Assembly: GCA_041572755.1 (NCBI GenBank) | Contig: JBFFRY010000055.1 | Span: 1-6,938, forward strand | Reading direction: 5' to 3' | Source: JBFELU01 sp041572755 | Lineage (GTDB): Bacteria > Actinomycetota > Acidimicrobiia > Spongiisociales > UBA11373 | Length of the DNA: 6,938 nucleotides | Part shown: positions 1-5,474 of the stretch, one piece after another | How positions within the stretch are numbered: the first letter of the stretch is position 1 | Layout: every line of letters starts with the position of its first letter | Made by a program: the position numbers and the translations under genes | Notes under the pieces: model-generated | The model's input: the letters and a program-made list of their open reading frames with translations, nothing else | What the model was told of the DNA's origin: nothing | Database searches by the model: none

Positions 1-145
1 CACCGAGATGGTGATGCCGGGGGATAACACCGAGTTGACGGTGGAGTTGATTTCCCCGATTGCGATGGATGAGGGCCGCACGTTCGCGATTCGTGAGGGT
101 GGCCGCACCGTCGGGGCCGGCCGCGTCACCAAGATCATCAAGTAG
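1..145 (+). CDS. tuf: Elongation factor Tu, C-terminal end (5' partial)
   Basis: EF-Tu is the GTPase that carries aminoacyl-tRNA to the ribosomal A site in the cytoplasm. Only its last 47 residues are here. The first complete codon is at base 2 and the TAG stop is at 143-145. The visible part is the end of beta-barrel domain 3, with the family motifs MVMPGDN, the MTVELI-like strand LTVELISPIAMDEG, and FAIREGGRTVGAG. The ending RVTKIIK is the form I associate with actinobacterial EF-Tu. One small departure is GRTFAIREGG where GLRFAIREGG is usual. The gene lies only 9 bases before rpsJ, so it is very probably cotranscribed with the S10 genes. The G domain and its nucleotide-binding motifs are outside the window and cannot be checked. 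Confidence 0.97.
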   Translation, partial: TEMVMPGDNTELTVELISPIAMDEGRTFAIREGGRTVGAGRVTKIIK

Positions 146-154
146 GCGGGAATC
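146..154 (+). other. tuf-rpsJ spacer, 9 bases, with weak Shine-Dalgarno
   Basis: This is the longest non-coding interval in the window. It reads GCGGGAATC, and with the end of the tuf stop codon it gives AGGCGGG, a partial match to the anti-Shine-Dalgarno sequence a few bases before the rpsJ GTG. It is far too short to hold a promoter or an E. coli-type S10 leader. Confidence 0.8.
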
Positions 155-466
155 GTGGCCAACGAACACAAGATTCGGATTCGCCTGAAGGCGTACGACC
201 ACGAAGTGGTCGACGAGTCGGCGCGCAAGATCGCCGAGACGGTGATCCGCACTCAGGCGGGCATCAAGGGACCGGTGCCGCTCCCCACGGAGATCCACCG
301 GTACTGCGTGGTGCGCGGCCCCCACGTCCACAAGGACTCGCGGGAGCACTTCGAGATGCGGATCCACAAGCGGCTCATCGACATCGTGGATCCGACGCCC
401 AAGACGGTCGATTCGCTGATGCGGCTCGACCTGCCGGCAGGTGTGGAAGTGGAGATCAAGACGTGA
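155..466 (+). CDS. rpsJ: 30S ribosomal protein S10 (NusE)
   Basis: S10 is a 30S head protein that, as NusE, also joins NusB in transcription antitermination. The 103-residue product has the usual family length. Diagnostic segments are KIRIRLKAYDHE near the N-terminus, GPVPLPTE at about residues 39-46, and DSREHFEMRIHKRLIDI at about 61-77, followed by DPTPKTVDSLM. The family core is normally EMRTHKRLID, so the Thr-to-Ile change (EMRIHKRL) is a minor variant. The GTG start is chosen because it places KIRIRLKAYDHE at the normal distance from the N-terminus and follows the tuf stop by 9 bases. The stop codon overlaps the rplC start by four bases (GTGA). In E. coli this gene opens its own operon behind a long leader; here there is no leader. 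Confidence 0.98.
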   Translation: MANEHKIRIRLKAYDHEVVDESARKIAETVIRTQAGIKGPVPLPTEIHRYCVVRGPHVHKDSREHFEMRIHKRLIDIVDPTPKTVDSLMRLDLPAGVEVEIKT

Positions 467-1101
467 AAGCCATCCTCGGCGAGAAGCTGGGAATGACCCA
501 GGTCTTCGATGACGAGTCGCAGGCGATCCCTGTGACGGTCATCAAGGCCGGGCCCTGTCGCGTGGTCCAGATCAAGCGGCCGGAGACCGACGGCTACGGC
601 GCCATCCAGATCGCCTATCGGGAGATCCCGGAACACAAGGTCACGCGGCCGGTGGCGGGCCACTACCGCAAGGCCGGGGTGACTCCGCACCGGCATCTCG
701 TCGAACTGCGGGTGGACGATCCCGACAGCTACCAGGTGGGCCAGGAGATCGCCATCGCCGATGTGCTCGCCAAGGGCGGCAAGGCCGACGTGGCCGGCGT
801 GACCAAGGGGAAGGGCTTCACCGGGGTCATGCGCCGGCACAACTTCTCCGGGCAGGGCGCCAGCCACGGCGCCCATCGGGTGCATCGGGCACCGGGCTCC
901 ATCGGCGCATGCGCCACCCCGTCACGGGTCTTCAAGGGCATGAAGATGGCCGGTCGCATGGGCGGCGAGCGTCAGACGACGCTCAACCTCGAGGTCGTCG
1001 ACGTCGACGCCGAGCGCAACCTCCTGATGCTCAGGGGCGCCGTGCCGGGGGCCAAGGGTGCGGTGGTGCTGGTGCGAGAGGCGGTGAAGGCCCGTGGCTG
1101 A
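463..1101 (+). CDS. rplC: 50S ribosomal protein L3
   Basis: L3 is an early 50S assembly protein whose long central loop reaches toward the peptidyl transferase centre. The 212 residues match the family length. Visible landmarks are MKAILGEKLGMTQVF at the N-terminus, IPVTVI at 22-27, KGKGFTGVMRRHNFSG at 115-130, HRAPGSIG at 141-148, and VFKGMKMAGRMGGER at 156-170. The stretch GACATPSRVFKG is of the actinobacterial type. The glutamine that PrmB methylates in E. coli L3 (Gln150) aligns with Ala151 here by eye, so that modification is not expected. The start is a GTG that shares four bases with the rpsJ stop. A GGAG at 451-454 lies eight bases upstream of it. The last eight bases overlap rplD. 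Confidence 0.98.
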   Translation: MKAILGEKLGMTQVFDDESQAIPVTVIKAGPCRVVQIKRPETDGYGAIQIAYREIPEHKVTRPVAGHYRKAGVTPHRHLVELRVDDPDSYQVGQEIAIADVLAKGGKADVAGVTKGKGFTGVMRRHNFSGQGASHGAHRVHRAPGSIGACATPSRVFKGMKMAGRMGGERQTTLNLEVVDVDAERNLLMLRGAVPGAKGAVVLVREAVKARG

Positions 1102-1777
1102 TCGAGTCGTCGCCCAGCTGTTCTCTCCATCCGGGGAACCGGCCGGCGAGGTCGCTCTCGACCCATCGATCTTCGGCATCGAGCCCAACGTGGCGGTGAT
1201 GCACCAGGTGGTCACCGCCCAGCTGGCCGCCGCCCGATCCGGGTCCGCCAACACCAAGACCCGGGCCGAGGTGCGCGGCGGCGGCCGCAAGCCGTGGCGC
1301 CAGAAGGGCCTCGGTCGGGCGCGCCACGGCTCCACCCGGTCGCCGCAGTGGCGTGGCGGCGGTGTCGTCTTCGGACCCAAGCCCCGCGACTACTCGCAGC
1401 GGACCCCCCGGAAGATGAAGCGGCTGGCACTGCGCAGCGCCTTGAGCGCCCGGGCCGCCGCCGACCGAGTCAAGGTCGTTGAGGGGTTCTCGTGGGAGAG
1501 CCCCCGCACCAAGGCCGCCGCCGAGCTGCTGGCGGCGATCGGTGCTGACGGCAAGGCGCTCGTCGTGGTCGGCACCGCCGATCGTGCGGCCGAACGCTCG
1601 TTCCGCAACCTCCCCACCGTCAATACGATCGAGCCCGGGCAGCTCAACACGCACGACGTCCTGTGGGCCGACACGATCGTGTTCACGTCGGCCACCCTCG
1701 ATCAGGCATCCGGTGGCACGAGCTACGAGGTCACCGACAGCGACTTCGTGCCCGACGACGAAGGAGACGAGGCATGA
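1094..1777 (+). CDS. rplD: 50S ribosomal protein L4
   Basis: L4 binds 23S rRNA domain I and sends a loop into the peptide exit tunnel. In E. coli it also represses the S10 operon. The loop is clear at about residues 53-100: NTKTRAEVRGGGRKPWRQKG, then GRARHGSTRSPQWRGGG and VFGPKPRDY. The globular domain follows, with LALRSALSAR at 111-120 and a strand KALVVVG at 154-160. At 227 residues it is slightly longer than the common 205-220, because of an acidic tail (DSDFVPDDEGDEA) after about residue 214. The start is a GTG inside the end of rplC, an eight-base overlap, preceded by purine-rich GGTGAAGG. No E. coli-like regulatory leader exists in this window, so L4 autoregulation of that type is unlikely to act here. 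Confidence 0.97.
   Translation: MADRVVAQLFSPSGEPAGEVALDPSIFGIEPNVAVMHQVVTAQLAAARSGSANTKTRAEVRGGGRKPWRQKGLGRARHGSTRSPQWRGGGVVFGPKPRDYSQRTPRKMKRLALRSALSARAAADRVKVVEGFSWESPRTKAAAELLAAIGADGKALVVVGTADRAAERSFRNLPTVNTIEPGQLNTHDVLWADTIVFTSATLDQASGGTSYEVTDSDFVPDDEGDEA
1761..1766 (+). promoter_or_regulatory. Shine-Dalgarno for rplW, inside rplD
   Basis: AAGGAG lies seven bases before the rplW ATG and is read in L4 as part of Glu-Gly-Asp near the C-terminus. It supports the ATG at 1774 over longer upstream extensions of the same open frame. Confidence 0.75.
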
Positions 1778-2061
1778 AGGATCCTCGCGACGTGATCCTC
1801 GAGCCGGTCGTCTCCGAGAAGTCGTACGACCTCATCGAGGATTTCAACACGTATACGTTCGTGGTCGACCCCCGCAGCTCCAAGACGGAGATCAAACAGG
1901 CGGTGCAGTCGATCTTCGGTGTGAAGGTCGAGCGGGTCAACACGATCAACAGGAAGGGCAAGCTCAAGCGGACCGGCTGGGTGATGGGCAAGCGTGCCGA
2001 CACCAAGCGGGCCCTGGTGACGCTGGCCGCCGGCGACGAGATCGACATCTTCGGGGTGTGA
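1774..2061 (+). CDS. rplW: 50S ribosomal protein L23
   Basis: L23 sits at the exit of the peptide tunnel and is the docking site for trigger factor and signal recognition particle. The 95-residue product has the usual size. It begins MKDPRDVILEPVVSEKSYDL, where the VVSEKS segment is the family hallmark. It continues with YTFVVDPRSSKTEIKQAV (27-44), IFGVKVERVNT (47-57) and a short basic loop (KGKLKRTG). The frame is open upstream as far as 1663, but that part lies out of frame inside rplD and looks nothing like L23. The ATG at 1774 has a good AAGGAG and forms an ATGA overlap with the L4 stop. The Glu that contacts trigger factor in E. coli (Glu18) probably corresponds to Glu15 in the VSEK motif. 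Confidence 0.97.
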   Translation: MKDPRDVILEPVVSEKSYDLIEDFNTYTFVVDPRSSKTEIKQAVQSIFGVKVERVNTINRKGKLKRTGWVMGKRADTKRALVTLAAGDEIDIFGV

Positions 2062-2062
2062 G

Positions 2063-2896
2063 ATGGGTGTGAAGAAGTACAAGCCGACCTCGCCGGGCCG
2101 CCGTTTCAGGACGGTGTCCGACTTCGCCGAGATCACCAAGGACAAGCCCGAGAAGAGCCTCCTTGCCAAGCACACCGGCACCGGGGGCCGCAACGTCTAC
2201 GGGCGCAAGACCTCCCGGCACCGCGGTGGCGGCCACAAGCGGCGCTACCGGGTCATCGACTTCCGGCGCACCAAGGACGGGATCCCCGCCAAAGTGGCCG
2301 CCGTCGAGTACGACCCGAACCGGAACGCTCGGATCGCGCTGCTCCATTATGTGGACGGTGAGAAGCGCTACATCCTCGCTCCCTTGCAGGTCAAGGTCGG
2401 CGATATGCTGGAATCGGGTCCCCGTGCCGAGATCCGGCCCGGTAATGCGCTTCCGATGCGTAACATCCCCGCCGGCACCCTGATCCACGCGGTGGAGCTG
2501 CGCCCCGGCGGCGGTGCCAAGATGGGCCGTTCGGCCGGGACCGCCATCCAACTGGTCGCCAAGGAAGGCGACTTGGCGCTGCTGCGGCTCCCCTCCGGGG
2601 AGATGCGCAACGTCCCGCTGGACTGCCGGGCAACGGTCGGCCAGGTCGGCAACCCCGAGGCCGAACTGATCAAGGGAGGCAAGGCCGGCGTCAGCCGCTG
2701 GAAGGGCGTGCGGCCTCAGACCCGGGGTGTCGCCATGAACCCGGTGGATCATCCGCTGGGCGGCGGCGAGGGCAAGTCGTCCGGGGGCCGTCATCCGACC
2801 AGCCCGTGGGGCAAGCCGGAGGGGCGGACCCGCAAGAAGCACAAGGCCAGTGACAAGTACATCGTGCGGCGCCGCACCAAGAAGGGAAGGAGGTAG
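2063..2896 (+). CDS. rplB: 50S ribosomal protein L2
   Basis: L2 is a primary 23S rRNA-binding protein needed for subunit association and peptidyl transfer. The 277 residues fit the family. Landmarks are KKYKPTSPGRR at 4-14, GRKTSRHRGGGHKRRYRVID at 47-66, EYDPNRNARIA at 82-92, RYILAP at 102-107, GNALPMRNIP at 127-136, RSAGT at 156-160, SGEMR at 178-182, and GVAMNPVDHP at 222-231. The C-terminal block GGRHPTSPWGKPEGRTRK is actinobacterial in character. The His of VDH (E. coli His229) is kept as His230. The next His of the usual VDHPHGGG is Leu232. The ATG is one base after the rplW stop, with a moderate GGGGTG upstream. The last codons contain a perfect Shine-Dalgarno for rpsS. Confidence 0.98.
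   Translation: MGVKKYKPTSPGRRFRTVSDFAEITKDKPEKSLLAKHTGTGGRNVYGRKTSRHRGGGHKRRYRVIDFRRTKDGIPAKVAAVEYDPNRNARIALLHYVDGEKRYILAPLQVKVGDMLESGPRAEIRPGNALPMRNIPAGTLIHAVELRPGGGAKMGRSAGTAIQLVAKEGDLALLRLPSGEMRNVPLDCRATVGQVGNPEAELIKGGKAGVSRWKGVRPQTRGVAMNPVDHPLGGGEGKSSGGRHPTSPWGKPEGRTRKKHKASDKYIVRRRTKKGRR
2887..2894 (+). promoter_or_regulatory. Strong Shine-Dalgarno for rpsS, overlapping the rplB stop
   Basis: AAGGAGGT is a full match to the anti-Shine-Dalgarno end of bacterial 16S rRNA. It ends four bases before the rpsS ATG. Its last base is the first base of the rplB TAG stop, so it also encodes the Arg-Arg end of L2. Confidence 0.85.
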
Positions 2897-2898
2897 CG

Positions 2899-3177
2899 AT
2901 GGCGCGCAGCCTGAAGAAGGGGCCATTCGTCGATGAGCACCTCCTCAAGAAAGTGGAGGCGGCCGAAAAGTCCGGCGACAAGCGAGTGATCCGGACGTGG
3001 AGCCGGCGGTCGACGGTGATCCCCGAGATGGTGGGTCACACCATTGCGGTCCACGACGGACGCAAGCACGTGCCGGTCTACATCACCGAGTCGATGGTGG
3101 GACACAAGCTGGGTGAGTTCGCACCGACGCGAACGTTCCGGAGCCATGCCGGGGAGAAGGCGGCGAGGAAGTCATGA
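2899..3177 (+). CDS. rpsS: 30S ribosomal protein S19
   Basis: S19 pairs with S13 in the 30S head, contacts the A-site finger bridge and is near A-site tRNA. The 92-residue product has the usual length. It opens with the invariant MARSLKKGPFVDEHLLKKVE and carries IRTWSRRSTVIPEMVGHTIA at 36-55. It then has the canonical core HDGRKHVPVYITESMVGHKL at 57-76 and the ending GEFAPTRTF followed by a basic tail. The start is fixed by the perfect Shine-Dalgarno and the two-base gap after rplB. The TGA stop overlaps the rplV ATG (ATGA). Nothing unusual is visible. Confidence 0.98.
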   Translation: MARSLKKGPFVDEHLLKKVEAAEKSGDKRVIRTWSRRSTVIPEMVGHTIAVHDGRKHVPVYITESMVGHKLGEFAPTRTFRSHAGEKAARKS

Positions 3178-3533
3178 ACGTCTCCGCCAAAGCCCGTTTC
3201 GTCCGACAGTCGCCCTCCAAGGTGCGCCGGGTCCTCGATCTGGTGCGGGGTCTGCCCGTTCCCGAGGCCCGCGAGGTGCTCGAATTCACCAACCGGCGCG
3301 CCACCGAGCCGATCACCAAGGTGCTCGAGTCGGCGGTGGCGAATGCCGCCCACAACCACGCGCTCGACGACGGTGAGCTCACGGTCGTTGCGGCGTACGC
3401 CGACGAGGGTCCGACATTGAAGCGTTATCGCCCCCGGGCCCGCGGTCGCGCCACCCAGATCCTGAAGCGCACGAGCCACATCACGATCGTGGTCGGCGAC
3501 GGCAGGGAAGACGAAGAGGAGGAGGTGCTCTAG
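3174..3533 (+). CDS. rplV: 50S ribosomal protein L22
   Basis: L22 lines the peptide exit tunnel with a long beta-hairpin, close to the macrolide site and the constriction formed with L4. The 119 residues comprise an alpha/beta core (SAKARFVRQSPSKVRRVLDL at 4-23, ESAVANAAHNHALDDGEL at 52-69). The hairpin follows at about 78-101 (EGPTLKRYRPRARGRATQ), then RTSHITIVV. The protein is a few residues longer than the E. coli one because of an acidic tail, GDGREDEEEEVL. The ATG overlaps the rpsS stop by four bases, with GAGGAA close upstream. The TAG stop abuts the rpsC ATG directly. The acidic tail codons supply the rpsC Shine-Dalgarno. Confidence 0.98.
   Translation: MNVSAKARFVRQSPSKVRRVLDLVRGLPVPEAREVLEFTNRRATEPITKVLESAVANAAHNHALDDGELTVVAAYADEGPTLKRYRPRARGRATQILKRTSHITIVVGDGREDEEEEVL
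3521..3526 (+). promoter_or_regulatory. Shine-Dalgarno for rpsC, inside rplV
   Basis: GGAGGT, seven bases before the rpsC ATG, lies within a longer purine run (GAAGAGGAGGAGG). In L22 that run encodes the acidic tail EEEEV. Confidence 0.8.
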
Positions 3534-4583
3534 ATGGGTCAGAAGGTTCACCCCTACGGCCTCCGCCTCGGCATCGTGACCGATTGGAAGTCGCGGTGGT
3601 ACAGCGACAAGGACTACGCCGAGCAGGTCATCGAGGATGCGGCGATCCGCAAGCTGCTCACCAACGAGCTGACCCGGGGTGCGGTCTCCCGCGTCGAGAT
3701 CGAGAGGATCGGCGACAAGAAGGTGCAGATCGACATCCACACCGCCCGGCCGGGCGTCGTCATCGGCCGGAGTGGGAGCGAGGTCGACCGGCTCCGCACC
3801 CTGCTCGAGAAGCTCACCGATCGCCAGATCAAGGTCAACGTGATCGAGGTGAAGGACCCGGAGACCGATGCTCAGCTGCTGGCGACGGGGATCGCCGAGC
3901 AGCTCCAGGGCCGGGTCTCGTTCCGCCGGGCCATGAAGCGGGCGGTGTCGACGGCCATGAAGGCCGGCGCTCAGGGCGTCCGGGTGCAGTGCTCGGGCCG
4001 GCTCGGCGGGGCCGACATGGGCCGCCGCGAGTGGTATCGCGAGGGTCGGGTCCCGCTGCACACCCTGCGGGCCGACGTCGACTACGGTGCCGCCACCGCC
4101 CGGACCACCGTGGGAGCCATCGGCGTCAAGGTGTGGGTGTACAAGGGCGATGTGTTGCCCTCCCTGTCGGCGACTCGCGAGAAGATCGCCGCCGAAGCGG
4201 CGCTGGCGGCCGGGGGACCCGGCCGGCGCGCTCCCGCCAAGGCACGCGCCGAACGGGCTGCCGGGCAGAAGCCGCGCGGGCTCATCGAAGCCGGCGGCGG
4301 CAAGCGGCTGGTCGAGGCCGGCGGCGGCAAGAAGCGCGAGGGCGGCAAGCGCCTCATCGAGGCCGGCGGGGGCCGCAAGGTGGATCCCGATTCGGCCCGT
4401 TCCGAGTTCGAGGAAGAGCGGAGCACCGCAGAGGAGACGCTCGTCGAGGACCTCAAGTCCACGGACAGCGCCGAGATGCCGGCCACTGAAGCTGCCGAGG
4501 CCGCAGCGCCTGAGGCTTCCGGGGCAGCGGCGCCTGAGGCTGCCGAGGCCGAGACGCCGGCGGCCACCGAGGAGGAGCAGTAG
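3534..4583 (+). CDS. rpsC: 30S ribosomal protein S3 with long C-terminal extension
   Basis: S3 forms the mRNA entry channel of the 30S head with S4 and S5 and takes part in the ribosome's mRNA helicase activity. The N-terminus MGQKVHPYGLRLGIV is canonical. A type II KH domain follows at about residues 39-107, with its GxxG loop as GRSG at 78-81. The C-terminal domain contains FRRAMKRAV (130-138), whose Arg131, Arg132 and Lys135 match the E. coli helicase residues. It also has SGRLGGADMGRREWYREGRV (154-173) and HTLRADVDYG (176-185), ending near WVYKGD at 201-206. At 349 residues it is far longer than E. coli S3 (233) or mycobacterial S3 (about 275). Residues from about 215 on are low complexity: a basic Ala/Arg/Lys linker, a threefold L[IV]EAGGG repeat, then an acidic and an Ala/Glu-rich tail. 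The frame, codon bias and stop are clean, so the extension looks genuine. Confidence 0.97.
   Translation: MGQKVHPYGLRLGIVTDWKSRWYSDKDYAEQVIEDAAIRKLLTNELTRGAVSRVEIERIGDKKVQIDIHTARPGVVIGRSGSEVDRLRTLLEKLTDRQIKVNVIEVKDPETDAQLLATGIAEQLQGRVSFRRAMKRAVSTAMKAGAQGVRVQCSGRLGGADMGRREWYREGRVPLHTLRADVDYGAATARTTVGAIGVKVWVYKGDVLPSLSATREKIAAEAALAAGGPGRRAPAKARAERAAGQKPRGLIEAGGGKRLVEAGGGKKREGGKRLIEAGGGRKVDPDSARSEFEEERSTAEETLVEDLKSTDSAEMPATEAAEAAAPEASGAAAPEAAEAETPAATEEEQ
4278..4379 (+). repeat. Threefold in-frame repeat encoding L[IV]EAGGG[KR] in the S3 extension
   Basis: S3 residues 249-282 contain three near-identical units: GLIEAGGGK (249-257), RLVEAGGGKK (258-267) and RLIEAGGGRK (273-282). A five-residue REGGK insert separates the second and third. 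The DNA units share a core of the form CTCATCGARGCCGGCGG with mostly third-position differences (GAA/GAG, GGC/GGG). This suggests older duplication with protein-level constraint rather than a fresh slippage event. The function is unknown. Confidence 0.85.
4482..4562 (+). repeat. Ala/Glu/Pro-rich degenerate repeat in the S3 tail
   Basis: S3 residues 317-343 consist almost only of Ala, Glu, Pro, Thr and Ser, with repeated EAAEA and APEA units (EAAEAAAPEASG, then AAAPEAAEAETPA). At DNA level the segment repeats GCGCCTGAGGCT and GCTGCCGAGGCC. It is predicted to be disordered and acidic, in contrast to the basic repeat before it. Confidence 0.75.
4569..4577 (+). promoter_or_regulatory. Shine-Dalgarno for rplP, inside rpsC
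   Basis: GAGGAGGAG ends nine bases before the rplP ATG at 4587. In S3 it encodes the Glu-Glu-Glu just before the terminal Gln. Confidence 0.65.
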
Positions 4584-4586
4584 CCG

Positions 4587-5000
4587 ATGCTGATGCCCAA
4601 GCGAACCAAGTGGCGCAAGGTGCAGCGCGGCCGCCTGCGCGGCATGGCCAAGGGTGGTCTGCGGGTTCACTTCGGCGACTACGGCCTGCAGGCGATGGAG
4701 CCGGGCTGGATCACTGCCCGCCAGATCGAGGCGGCCCGTATCGCCATGACCCGGTACATCAAGCGTGGCGGCAAGGTGTGGATCAACCTCTTCCCCGACA
4801 AGCCGGTCACCCTGAAGCCGGCCGAGACCCGGATGGGGTCGGGCAAGGGCAACCCGGAGTACTGGGTGGCCGTGGTTCGTCCCGGTCGGATCATGTTCGA
4901 GCTGTCGGGGGTGGAGCCCGACATCGCCCGTGAGGCGATGCGACTCGCCGGGAACAAGCTCCCGGTGAAGACGAAGTTCGTGATGAGGGAGGATACGTGA
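4587..5000 (+). CDS. rplP: 50S ribosomal protein L16
   Basis: L16 is a late-assembling 50S protein that contacts A-site tRNA and organises the functional core. The 137 residues are typical. It begins MLMPKRTKWRKVQRGRLRGM, with HFGDYGLQAMEPGWITARQI at 28-47, EAARIAMTRYIKRGGKVWI at 48-66, RMGSGKGNPEYWVAVV at 82-97, and ends with NKLPVKTKFV. A second in-frame ATG lies two codons on. The first is preferred because the family normally starts MLMP or MLIP and because the Shine-Dalgarno spacing fits. Arg82 is in the position of the arginine that some proteobacteria hydroxylate (E. coli Arg81); nothing here shows whether that occurs. The stop overlaps the rpmC GTG by four bases. Confidence 0.98.
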   Translation: MLMPKRTKWRKVQRGRLRGMAKGGLRVHFGDYGLQAMEPGWITARQIEAARIAMTRYIKRGGKVWINLFPDKPVTLKPAETRMGSGKGNPEYWVAVVRPGRIMFELSGVEPDIAREAMRLAGNKLPVKTKFVMREDT

Positions 5001-5224
5001 GAGCGACCGAGCTGCGCGACCTCCCCTATGAGGAGCTGAAAGAGAAGATGGCCGACGCCAAGGAGGAGCTGTTCAACCTGCGGTTCCAGATGGCGACGAA
5101 TCAGCTGGACAACACGGCTCGCCTCCGCGAGGTGCGGCGCGATGTGGCTCGCATCGCCACGGTGATGCGCGAGCAGGAGATCGCGGCCTGGGAGGCGGCG
5201 CAGGAGGAACAGGCCGATGGCTGA
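4997..5224 (+). CDS. rpmC: 50S ribosomal protein L29
   Basis: L29 is a small two-helix protein beside L23 at the tunnel exit. The 75 residues show the family pattern: RATELRDLPYEELKEKM at the N-terminus, then EELFNLRFQMATNQLDNTAR (23-42) and the second helix LREVRRDVARIATVMRE (43-59). An acidic tail follows (EIAAWEAAQEEQADG), somewhat longer than the minimal family length of about 63-66. The start is a GTG in a GTGA overlap with rplP, preceded by AGGGAGG at 4986-4992. The final eight bases overlap rpsQ. No departure from the conserved core is visible. Confidence 0.97.
   Translation: MRATELRDLPYEELKEKMADAKEELFNLRFQMATNQLDNTARLREVRRDVARIATVMREQEIAAWEAAQEEQADG
5202..5208 (+). promoter_or_regulatory. 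Shine-Dalgarno for rpsQ, inside rpmC
   Basis: AGGAGGA lies eight bases before the rpsQ ATG. In L29 these bases fall in the Gln-Glu-Glu codons of the acidic tail. Confidence 0.75.
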
Positions 5225-5474
5225 CCGGAAGGCGAGGAAGGTACGCACCGGCGTGGTCGTGTCCGACGGGCGCGACAAGACGATCACCGTCGAGGTGAGC
5301 GACGTGGTGCGGCATGCCAAGTACTCGAAGACCATGAGACGGCAGAAGCGACTGCACGTCCACGATGAAGAGAACGATGCGCGGGTCGGCGACACCGTCC
5401 GCGTGGTGGAGACGCGCCCGTTGTCGAAGACGAAGCGGTGGCGGGTCGTCGAGATCGTGGAGCGTGCCCGATGA
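5217..5474 (+). CDS. rpsQ: 30S ribosomal protein S17
   Basis: S17 is an OB-fold primary binder of the 16S rRNA 5' domain. The 85-residue product shows RKVRTGVVVSDGRDKTITVE at about 7-26, then RHAKYSKTMRRQKRLHVHDE at 32-51. It continues with GDTVRVVETRPLSKTKRWRV (58-77), the characteristic RPLSKTK-W block. The ATG lies within the end of rpmC (eight-base overlap) behind a good Shine-Dalgarno. The stop overlaps the rplN ATG (ATGA). In E. coli this gene ends the S10 operon; here it runs straight into the spc genes. Confidence 0.98.
   Translation: MADRKARKVRTGVVVSDGRDKTITVEVSDVVRHAKYSKTMRRQKRLHVHDEENDARVGDTVRVVETRPLSKTKRWRVVEIVERAR

Noticed and set aside
895..925. Missing PrmB methylation glutamine in L3 as a possible novelty
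   Set aside because: Non-Gln residues at this position are common outside Proteobacteria, and the CATP context is ordinary for actinobacterial L3.
1663..1773. A possible N-terminal extension of L23
   Set aside because: It lies out of frame inside rplD and is Arg-rich. The ATG at 1774 has AAGGAG and gives the family N-terminus.
1964..2926. A 320-codon open frame on the minus strand opposite rplB
   Set aside because: It is the antisense shadow of L2, with low-complexity Gly/Ala/Leu/Pro composition and no start signal of note.
3078..4670. A 530-codon open frame on the minus strand opposite rplV and rpsC
   Set aside because: It is antisense to two unmistakable ribosomal protein genes. Its Leu/Gly/Arg/His-rich composition is what G/C-biased third positions produce on the opposite strand. 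No known motif is visible.
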